Shown: one piece after another, positions 6,793 to 12,613 of the stretch
Layout: every line of letters begins with the position of its first letter
Numbering within the stretch: position 1 is the first letter of the stretch
Assembly (NCBI GenBank): GCA_031260865.1
Contig: JAISKQ010000116.1
Location: forward strand, 1 to 12,613
Source: Prevotella sp.
GTDB lineage: Bacteria > Bacteroidota > Bacteroidia > Bacteroidales > Dysgonomonadaceae
Direction of reading: 5' to 3'
DNA: 12,613 nucleotides
Program-made: the position numbers and the translations under genes
The notes under the pieces: model-generated
Seen by the model: only the letters and a program-made list of their open reading frames with translations
What the model was told of the DNA's origin: nothing
Database searches by the model: none

Positions 6793-7564
6793 TACACTTT
6801 TCCTCGATAGAGATGCCGAACAGGGCAAAATCGTATCTGGAAGGGTCGGCGGGGTCAAGTATCCGTAGGTTTTCCGTCAATTCCATCGCCGCTTTCCAAT
6901 CCGGCTTGTCGCGTTCTAATAAGCCTGTTTTGCGGGCGGTACGTTCCACATGGAGGTCGAGAGGGCAGATCAGTCGGCTTGGGTCGACTTTGTTCCACAG
7001 TCCGAAATCCACCCCTTTGTCATCGTCGCGTACCATCCAGCGCAGGTACATATTCAGACGTTTGCATGCCGACTTCTGAGCGGGAGAAGGAATGTGCTTC
7101 CGTGTACGATGTGGAGCATCGGGATGAGAAAAGAAGTAGCTCTGAAAATGATTGAGAGCGGATTCCACTTCCATATTCCATTCAGGGAAGAAAGCGTCTT
7201 CCAAGCTGTCATACAGGGAGTAGTGCCGTTTCATAAAATCGATGCAATAGAGCAGGTCGGTATCGTTGAATGTCCTGTGCTTAAAGCCCAACAGCTTTTT
7301 CAGGTCGGTATCGCTATGCGTTGTGATGAACAGATAAGGTGAATTGTTCATCCTCTCCGATAATTCGTCGCACTTGTTGATGATTGTTTTTCGTTGTCCC
7401 CAAGCGAATATAGCGGCGAAAAAGCCCATGATTTCGATGTCTTGCTTGACCGAAAAACGATGGGGAATACAAATTGGATCGTTGGGTATAAAATCGGGAG
7501 TATTGTATTGCTCTACCTTTTTGTCTAAGAAATCCTTTAAGCCGTAAATATCTATATTTTTCAC
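6782..7564 (-). CDS. TIGR02757 / DUF2400 family protein
   Basis: 260 residues from GTG 7564, close to the usual family length (about 255-260). Recognisable conserved stretches are K-V-E-Q-Y-N-T-P-D-F, N-D-P-I-C-I-P-H-R-F-S-V-K-Q-D-I-E-I, G-F-F-A-A-I-F-A-W-G-Q-R, then N-M-Y-L-R-W-M-V-R-D-D-D-K-G-V-D-F-G-L-W and R-L-I-C-P-L-D-L-H-V near the C-terminus. The family is helical and widespread in Bacteroidota with no established activity; a relation to helix-hairpin-helix DNA glycosylase-like folds has been suggested and is not proven here. An ATG at 7633 would add 23 residues, but the family homology starts after residue 24 and a promoter box lies within that extension, so GTG 7564, preceded by AAAAAGG, is preferred. 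No signal peptide, hence cytoplasmic. Confidence 0.88.
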   Translation of the reverse strand: MKNIDIYGLKDFLDKKVEQYNTPDFIPNDPICIPHRFSVKQDIEIMGFFAAIFAWGQRKTIINKCDELSERMNNSPYLFITTHSDTDLKKLLGFKHRTFNDTDLLYCIDFMKRHYSLYDSLEDAFFPEWNMEVESALNHFQSYFFSHPDAPHRTRKHIPSPAQKSACKRLNMYLRWMVRDDDKGVDFGLWNKVDPSRLICPLDLHVERTARKTGLLERDKPDWKAAMELTENLRILDPADPSRYDFALFGISIEEKCIIP

Positions 7565-7584
7565 TTGTTTACCTTTTTGGTGGG

Positions 7585-7592
7585 CAAAGTTA
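7585..7592 (-). promoter_or_regulatory. -7 promoter box for the TIGR02757 gene, decides the start codon
   Basis: TAACTTTG on the - strand matches the Bacteroidota consensus TAnnTTTG exactly. Transcription would begin near 7578-7580, downstream of the ATG at 7633 and about 15 nt upstream of GTG 7564. A clear -33 box is not evident at 19-21 bp. Confidence 0.55.
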
Positions 7593-7710
7593 CTAAAAAA
7601 TACAGGCTCTGTTATAAATGATAGAATAAGCAATATTAAGGAACTGTTAAAAAAAAGTTGGTTCTTGTGGGTAAAATTATCATATTAATACTTAATTTTA
7701 CTTCGTGTTT

Positions 7711-7732
7711 TTAGAAACTAATTAGAAACTAA
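7711..7732 (+). repeat. Perfect 11-bp tandem repeat in the mscS leader
   Basis: TTAGAAACTAA occurs twice head to tail (7711-7721 and 7722-7732), ending 12 nt before the ATG of the channel gene. It could be a protein-binding site or simply chance in an AT-rich leader. The intergenic 7634-7744 shows no exact TAnnTTTG box on the + strand. Confidence 0.6.
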
Positions 7733-7744
7733 AATTTAACGATT

Positions 7745-8614
7745 ATGTTATTAGAAGTTCTTTCTCCGGATAGTATCGATATATCCAGCGCGGCGGCGAC
7801 TGTATCAACGTTAGACCGGTTACTCAACCATCTGATTGATTTAGCTACCACGTTAGGCCTAAAAATAATAGCGGCTATTGTTGTCTTTATCATAGGTCGA
7901 TGGGTTATAGGTTGGTTGCGAAAGCTTATTAATCGTTTTCTGACGCGGCGGCATATAGAGAAAACCGTAAGCTCGTTTTTGGATAGTTTGGTAAATATAA
8001 CATTAAAAATCGTACTGCTTCTTCTAATAGTGAATATACTGGGCATTGAAACGACATCCTTTGCAGCTATATTGGCTGCTGCGGGTCTTGCCATCGGTAT
8101 GGCGATGAAAGATAATTTATCAAATTTTGCCGGAGGTGTTATGTTGTTGATCAACAATCCATTTAAAGTTGGCGATCGGATTGTTGTTCAGGGTATGGAT
8201 GGGACAGTGCAGTCGATAGGTATATTATATACCGTATTGCTGACCGCTGACAATATCACTATTTATGTTCCTAACGGTCCCTTATCGACAGGCAATATTA
8301 CGAATTATTCCGCGCAAAAGGAGAGGAGGGTTGACATTACCTTCAATATAAACTATGGAGCGGATGTGGATGTTGTGAAAAATATATTGAATACCGTTAT
8401 CGTGGAAAATAAGTTGATAAAAGACGATCCGGCGCCCTTTGTGGGGGTAACGCGTATCAACAACGGCAATATAGATGTTTCCATCAAAGCATGGGTAAAC
8501 AGTAGCGATTATACAACCGTGTCTGTCGATTTGAACGAGAGTATATACAAGGCGCTGACCGAAGAGGGAGTGTATGTTTCATCTACTGTCAGTGTGAGAA
8601 TGTTGAAAGATTAA
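7745..8614 (+). CDS. mscS: Small-conductance mechanosensitive channel, MscS family
   Basis: 289 residues, almost the same length as E. coli MscS (286). It would be a homoheptameric inner-membrane channel that opens under membrane tension and releases solutes on hypo-osmotic shock. Visible parts: TM1 about 36-56, TM2 about 83-100, and pore-lining TM3 about 104-135 with the Ala/Gly-rich pattern F-A-A-I-L-A-A-A-G-L-A-I-G-M-A-M-K-D. Then come N-N-P-F-K-V-G-D-R-I (137-146) leading into the beta domain, and Y-V-P-N-G-P-L-S-T-G-N-I-T-N-Y-S (174-189), the usual signature. The C-terminal alpha/beta domain spans about 193-285. It is divergent from the TIGR02757 gene, with 180 bp between the preferred starts, and stands alone; 124 bp separate it from the next lipoprotein gene, which has its own promoter. 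Start at ATG 7745 follows the 11-bp tandem repeat. Confidence 0.95.
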   Translation: MLLEVLSPDSIDISSAAATVSTLDRLLNHLIDLATTLGLKIIAAIVVFIIGRWVIGWLRKLINRFLTRRHIEKTVSSFLDSLVNITLKIVLLLLIVNILGIETTSFAAILAAAGLAIGMAMKDNLSNFAGGVMLLINNPFKVGDRIVVQGMDGTVQSIGILYTVLLTADNITIYVPNGPLSTGNITNYSAQKERRVDITFNINYGADVDVVKNILNTVIVENKLIKDDPAPFVGVTRINNGNIDVSIKAWVNSSDYTTVSVDLNESIYKALTEEGVYVSSTVSVRMLKD

Positions 8615-8682
8615 AAAAAATTAAAACACAGCTCCTTCTCTTAAATATATTATCCTCATTTTCTTTTCTAATAAAGAAAAGG

Positions 8683-8690
8683 TAGCTTTG
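8683..8690 (+). promoter_or_regulatory. -7 promoter box for the OmpA-like/TPR lipoprotein gene
   Basis: TAGCTTTG matches TAnnTTTG, 48 bp upstream of ATG 8739. A T-rich stretch (CATTTTC near 8657-8663) sits about where a -33 element would be. An inverted repeat CTTTTCT/AGAAAAG (8663-8669 / 8675-8681) lies between the two elements and could be a regulator site. Confidence 0.55.
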
Positions 8691-8738
8691 TAAAGACAAG
8701 GAAATTAATAGACGTTATATAAATATTATTTTGAAATT

Positions 8739-10439
8739 ATGAAAAGATTGAATTTAATCCGACTTTTTTCACTGCTTGTTATCATTGCCGTTATCTCGGC
8801 ATCTTGTGGAAAAAAGACAATCCCTCCTTTATCAAATTCATTATTTACCACAAATCCTTCTCCGTTGGAACTTGTTGGTAATAAAGTGCCTGTAACGATG
8901 AACGGACGTTTTCCGGCTAAATGGTTTGATAAATCATTGACAATAGTTGTTACTCCGGTATTGAAATACAACGGAGAAGAAACTTTGGGTACACCTTATA
9001 CTTATCAAGGTGAAAATGTAGCGGGAAACGGTATTGTAGTACCATACGAAGCAGGTAGCGCTATCACGATGAAATCGGAGTTTGATTATATCCCTGCGAT
9101 GAAGAAATCGGAACTGTTCTTACGTTTCGACTTTTACCGAAACCATAAACAAGTAGTCGGGTTCGGTGACGTGAAGATAGCCGACGGTATTGTTGCCACA
9201 CAGGCGCTCGCCAATGCGGCGACATCAGCCCCTGCTGTTGCTCCTGACGCATTCCAGCGTATTATCAAAGAAACATACGACGCGGATATTATGTTCCTTA
9301 TTCAGCGCGCGGAGCTTCGTTCCGGCGAGTTGAACTCCACGAATATGGCGGCATGGAAAGACCTTGTGAAAGAAGCTGACAGAAACGACCGAAAGAATGT
9401 GAATGTGGAAGTATCTGCTTATGCGTCTCCCGACGGCGGTTTTAAACTGAATGACAAACTTGCCGAACAACGCGAAAAGAATACAACCACCTATCTGAAT
9501 AAAGAGTTCAAGAAGAATGGCATTGACTCGGAGATAAATGCCAAATATACAGCTCAGGATTGGGACGGATTCCAAAAATTAGTGCAGGCGTCCAGTTTGC
9601 AGGACAAAGACATTGTACTGAGGGTATTATCCATGTATCCCGATGCTGAAACAAGAGAAAAAGAGATTAAGAACATTTCCCTTGTTTATTCGGATTTGGC
9701 GGGGACAATCCTGCCTCAACTCCGCCGTTCTCGCTTGATGGCTAACGTGGAAGTAATAGGAAAAACCGATGAAGAGCTGGCAAACTTAGTTTCAGGCAAC
9801 AACTACGGAGACCTCACCGTTGAAGAATTGTTATATGCCGCTAATTTGGACGGTGTTTCAAAGGAAAAGATATATACAGCCATTACTCAAAAATACCCGA
9901 ACGATTATCGCGGATGGAATAACCTGGGCGCGTATTATTATAAGAACGGACAAAACAGCAAAGCTATCCCGGCTTTCAATAAAGCAGCCAATATATCTTC
10001 CCGTGCGCCCGAAGTAAATATGAACCTCGCTTTGGTATCGCTTGCCGATGGTAATACCGCAAAAGCGGAACAATTACTGGGTAATGCCGCCGGAGCTAAT
10101 TCGTTAGGCGAAACCATGGGCTTGATGTATCTACAAAAGGGCGACTATAACAAGGCTGTGCAGTCGTTTGGTAATACGGTATCCAACAATGCCGCTTTGG
10201 CGCAGATACTGACAAAAAATTACAGCAAAGCACAACAAGTGCTTGACGCTGTGCCAAATAAAGACGCGGTTACCTATTATCTTGCCGCTCTTGTCGCCGC
10301 AAGGACAAACAGTACATCCGGTGTTGCCGGCAACCTGAAGTCCGCGATACAGAAAGGCGCTTCTACTAAGGATATAGCAAGCGATATAGAATTTGCCAAG
10401 TTCCTGACAAATCCTGATATTCGTAATATGCTGTTCTAA
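8739..10439 (+). CDS. Outer-membrane lipoprotein with an OmpA-like domain and C-terminal TPR repeats
   Basis: 566 residues. Lipoprotein signal with lipobox I-S-A-S-C, Cys23. Residues about 40-150 form a beta-rich domain without a family I can name (N-G-R-F-P-A-K-W-F-D-K-S, Y-I-P-A-M-K-K-S-E-L-F-L-R-F-D). A linker rich in Ala/Pro (155-170) leads to an OmpA-like domain at about 185-345, shown by V-N-V-E-V-S-A-Y-A-S-P-D-G (221-233), then N-D-K-L-A-E-Q-R and the late R-R-S-R-L-M-A-N-V-E-V, as in peptidoglycan-associated OmpA C-domains. Residues about 385-555 hold TPR repeats (Y-P-N-D-Y-R-G-W-N-N-L-G-A-Y-Y-Y-K-N-G, then A-P-E-V-N-M-N-L-A-L and L-Q-K-G-D-Y-N-K-A). It probably links outer membrane and peptidoglycan and binds partners through the TPRs. 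The ASPDG loop form is common in Bacteroidota; the physiological role is unknown. Own promoter and terminator, so monocistronic. Confidence 0.87.
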   Translation: MKRLNLIRLFSLLVIIAVISASCGKKTIPPLSNSLFTTNPSPLELVGNKVPVTMNGRFPAKWFDKSLTIVVTPVLKYNGEETLGTPYTYQGENVAGNGIVVPYEAGSAITMKSEFDYIPAMKKSELFLRFDFYRNHKQVVGFGDVKIADGIVATQALANAATSAPAVAPDAFQRIIKETYDADIMFLIQRAELRSGELNSTNMAAWKDLVKEADRNDRKNVNVEVSAYASPDGGFKLNDKLAEQREKNTTTYLNKEFKKNGIDSEINAKYTAQDWDGFQKLVQASSLQDKDIVLRVLSMYPDAETREKEIKNISLVYSDLAGTILPQLRRSRLMANVEVIGKTDEELANLVSGNNYGDLTVEELLYAANLDGVSKEKIYTAITQKYPNDYRGWNNLGAYYYKNGQNSKAIPAFNKAANISSRAPEVNMNLALVSLADGNTAKAEQLLGNAAGANSLGETMGLMYLQKGDYNKAVQSFGNTVSNNAALAQILTKNYSKAQQVLDAVPNKDAVTYYLAALVAARTNSTSGVAGNLKSAIQKGASTKDIASDIEFAKFLTNPDIRNMLF

Positions 10440-10468
10440 TTAGAAGAATAGATATAAACAAGATATTG

Positions 10469-10505
10469 AGAGGTCGGAAGTTATTTTCCGACCTCTTGCT
10501 TTATT
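10469..10505. terminator. Terminator hairpin between convergent genes
   Basis: Perfect 11-bp inverted repeat AGAGGTCGGAA (10469-10479) / TTCCGACCTCT (10486-10496) with a 6-nt loop, 29 bp after the lipoprotein stop. The T-tract is broken on the + strand (TGCTTTATT), so it is less canonical than the one at 1458. It may also act on the converging - strand gene. Confidence 0.75.
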
Positions 10506-10547
10506 GATACTTGATACTTAGAACTCATTACTTACAACTTGGTACTT
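10506..10547 (-). repeat. Six perfect heptamers of the RAGTNNN motif
   Basis: Read on the - strand: AAGTACC, AAGTTGT, AAGTAAT, GAGTTCT, AAGTATC, AAGTATC with no gaps. This is the same 7-bp motif that opens the units of the large array 4 kb away, in the opposite orientation, and it lies between the terminator hairpin and the stop codon (10550) of the - strand gene. Confidence 0.8.
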
Positions 10548-10549
10548 GT

Positions 10550-12613
10550 TCACTGCATATTCTTTATCTGTGTTCTTTTGTATATGATATGTCCATCGCG
10601 GGTAATCCCTTCTATTACCACCATGTAGGTAGTTGGTTTATCGGATGCGTAGAAATCAAAAGAAGCTGCTCCATTCTTGTTTGTATCAATATTGGGCTTC
10701 CAAAACAAGGTAGTACGGTAATCAAGAAGACCGCTCGTCTGCTGTTCCTCGGCTTTATATACCGGAGAATAAAACTCCGTCGGGATAAAATAGCCTAAAG
10801 GTCTTATTCGATTGACGTTGAATTGATTAATGTAACGATCCGGATCGGATTGTCCGCTTTTTGTGGTAATCGATATAACGCCGGAACCACCTCTTGAACC
10901 CCATATAACAGAACTTCCTGAACTAAAAATATCCACTCGCTCTATATCATTTATATTTAACATACTTAATTCATAAGGAAGTCCATTAGAATCTCTATTT
11001 CCTTCGTCAGACTCTAAAATCAGTCCGTTGATAGCAAAAGCAGCCCCGGTTTCACCATAATGAATACTTGATGGGGATCGTACAATAACTTTACGATTTA
11101 CAACATCTACACGAACACCGGCAGTATGATACAATACATCAACTAAGGAAGAAACCATGTGTTCTTCAAACCACTTGGTATCATACGATCGATCAGCCAT
11201 TCGTTGAAAAGCGTCAGGCTGCTCTTTCTTTTTTCTTGTGGCGCTGACTTCTATATCCTTAAGCCGGATCAAGCGAATGCCATTGATAAACTCTTCCCCT
11301 GCCCGGTAGAGCATTTCTTCTTCAGGTTCAGCAGCGTCCTGTTTCACAATCGGAATATGTACATATCCGGATTCTACCGGAGGAAATTCATCTTCATTTG
11401 TTATTAGTTTTACCCTATCGCTACCTTTAGCAGAATGTGCCTGTAGTATAAATTCTGTATTATCAGGAAAGTTCAATCCGGTAAAAGCAAACCCTCCATT
11501 TTCATCTGTAGCTACTTCATTGAAATACAGGTTTTTCATAGAAATAATATTCACTTTAGCATTGGCAACCCCTTTCGTACGAATCAAGCCTTTTACCACT
11601 CCTGATATTTCCTGCCCCAATTCGATAAATCCGGTTGATTCTTCTAAATTTCCCCTTATTATTTTAGGGATATTGTAACGTCTCCAGCCCTGTGTAAGCA
11701 TCAGATTATCCAAAGCCTCAATAGCTAAGGAATTATTCTTTTCGAAATAAAAAGCCGGGTTTTCAATATAACCCTTTAAATCGGAAGTCAACAAAAGAGA
11801 TGTGAGAATATTCGATGTGGTATCAATGGCTACTTCGTTATTGGTAACGGATACGGAGAAATTGCCTTCAAGCGGAGTATTATTTTTGTCGCTCAAGTGT
11901 AAGTCAACGGACAGATGTTCTCGAGCCTTGAAACTTTCTTTGTCAGGTTTGAAAGACAAAGCGGCTTGATCATTTTCGTTAGTACAGAACAAAAGCCTTT
12001 CACTCAGTGGATTCACATTTTTATCTAAAAGAAGCGCTTGCAAAACGCCGGAAGGAAAATCTTCCTGTTTCAAATCGATATACCGGACGGATGGACTCCA
12101 AGGTTCGGCATACGCCACAACTCCTCGCGAGTGCACAATCAAGAATAGGGTATCAGACGCTTGTCTGTCAACGGAATGATTTATAGACAAACGAAATCTA
12201 TTCTTATTTACGGTTACAGATAAGGAAGAGGCTCCTTTAGCGGCGGCGGGTAATTCAACTTTTCGCTCAATCCCTTTATCATTCCTTACAAGGGCGTAGT
12301 ATGTTTTCCCTGCTTTTGGCGTCAAGGTAAAATGTCCCATTCCTTTGTAAAGCGATTCAAAGGAAGGAATAACCATCGCACCGGTATTGTCAACAATCTC
12401 TCCCTTTACATTATCAGCCAAACCATTGTTTTTTATCGCTTTAAAAGCTATTTTACAGGGCTTTCCTTCCACGAGGTTTCCACCTTCGGGGAAGAACGAA
12501 AGGGCGTAATCCTCTTTAGGAAAAGGAATCGGAATGTATTTGCTGAAATAATAATTACCTTCATCATATTCTATATATAGTACCCTCTTTAGACTGTTGT
12601 CCGGGAGCGAAAA
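10550..12613 (-). CDS. Macroglobulin-like protein with carboxypeptidase-regulatory and TonB plug domains, no beta-barrel (C-terminal part)
   Basis: 687 residues are visible; the frame is open to the right edge, so the start lies outside. The first residues, Y-A-L-S-F-F-P-E-G-G-N-L-V-E-G-K, are the F-F-P-E-G-G motif of macroglobulin-like (MG2-type) Bacteroidota surface proteins, followed by beta-sandwich repeats to about residue 290. L-M-L-T-Q-G-W-R-R-Y-N (304-314) is a family hallmark. Residues about 325-400 resemble a carboxypeptidase regulatory-like domain (G-V-V-K-G...A-T-D-E-N-G-G-F-A-F). Residues about 480-590 form a TonB-receptor plug: S-S-L-V-D-V-L-Y-H-T-A-G-V, then I-N-D-I-E-R-V-D-I-F and W-G-S-R-G-G-S-G-V-I-S-I-T-T. 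Only about 100 residues follow, too few for a 22-strand barrel, so it is not a receptor. Some proteins of this type are annotated as TonB-dependent receptors or hypothetical. Role unknown; probably an outer-membrane or periplasmic adaptor. Confidence 0.85.
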   Translation of the reverse strand, partial: FSLPDNSLKRVLYIEYDEGNYYFSKYIPIPFPKEDYALSFFPEGGNLVEGKPCKIAFKAIKNNGLADNVKGEIVDNTGAMVIPSFESLYKGMGHFTLTPKAGKTYYALVRNDKGIERKVELPAAAKGASSLSVTVNKNRFRLSINHSVDRQASDTLFLIVHSRGVVAYAEPWSPSVRYIDLKQEDFPSGVLQALLLDKNVNPLSERLLFCTNENDQAALSFKPDKESFKAREHLSVDLHLSDKNNTPLEGNFSVSVTNNEVAIDTTSNILTSLLLTSDLKGYIENPAFYFEKNNSLAIEALDNLMLTQGWRRYNIPKIIRGNLEESTGFIELGQEISGVVKGLIRTKGVANAKVNIISMKNLYFNEVATDENGGFAFTGLNFPDNTEFILQAHSAKGSDRVKLITNEDEFPPVESGYVHIPIVKQDAAEPEEEMLYRAGEEFINGIRLIRLKDIEVSATRKKKEQPDAFQRMADRSYDTKWFEEHMVSSLVDVLYHTAGVRVDVVNRKVIVRSPSSIHYGETGAAFAINGLILESDEGNRDSNGLPYELSMLNINDIERVDIFSSGSSVIWGSRGGSGVISITTKSGQSDPDRYINQFNVNRIRPLGYFIPTEFYSPVYKAEEQQTSGLLDYRTTLFWKPNIDTNKNGAASFDFYASDKPTTYMVVIEGITRDGHIIYKRTQIKNMQ

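Noticed and set aside
6603..6797. 64-codon ORF on the - strand reading MYYSLGYATSIF...
   Set aside because: It is antisense to the FkbM-like remnant, runs into the repeat array and overlaps the TIGR02757 3' end; no family resemblance.
7729..8157. 142-codon - strand ORF over mscS
   Set aside because: Antisense shadow; the + strand frame is a complete MscS channel.
12332..12472. Taking GTG at 12472 as the start of the plug-domain protein
   Set aside because: The same frame continues to the window edge and contains the conserved FFPEGG motif, so the gene is partial rather than starting there.

Overview
The window looks like chromosome of a Bacteroidales bacterium (phylum Bacteroidota). The evidence is a set of lipoproteins and exported proteins typical of that order, a glycan-utilisation locus tail (Ig-like/F5-8C lipoprotein next to a family 3 glycosidase), a macroglobulin-like protein with a TonB plug domain, a TIGR02757 protein, and promoter boxes matching the Bacteroidota -7 consensus TAnnTTTG. 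No plasmid, phage, IS or CRISPR signature is visible.

Region 1 (1-3740) holds the tail of a LamG-type surface protein gene, interrupted by one in-frame TGA, then a lipoprotein with two Ig-like (BIG2) domains and a C-terminal F5/8 (discoidin) domain. A bidirectional terminator at 1458-1491 separates these from a convergent GH3 beta-glycosidase. Together they look like the distal end of a polysaccharide utilisation locus whose SusC/SusD genes would lie left of the window. The lipoproteins would bind glycan at the cell surface and the GH3 would cleave the released oligosaccharides in the periplasm.

Region 2 (3741-5735) holds a 577-residue conserved protein with an HPr kinase/PEP carboxykinase-type P-loop core and a long N-terminal extension of unknown role, with a putative promoter just upstream.

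Region 3 (5661-6792) is the oddest part: 1.1 kb without an intact gene. It holds a strong rho-independent terminator with no gene in front of it (possible small RNA end), then an array of six degenerate units of about 95-108 bp. Each unit is built from heptamers (RAGTNNN), octamers (CAAGNNNN) and a conserved core. The last unit runs directly into the decayed 3' end of what looks like an FkbM-family methyltransferase gene. A second, smaller run of the same heptamer motif lies at 10506-10547.

Region 4 (6782-10439) has a TIGR02757/DUF2400 protein (probably starting at GTG 7564, because a promoter box lies inside the longer ORF), a divergent MscS-type mechanosensitive channel, and an OmpA-like/TPR lipoprotein with its own promoter and terminator.

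Region 5 (10550 to the right edge) is the C-terminal 687 residues of a large macroglobulin-like protein that ends in a TonB-receptor plug domain but has no beta-barrel. Its start lies beyond the window.
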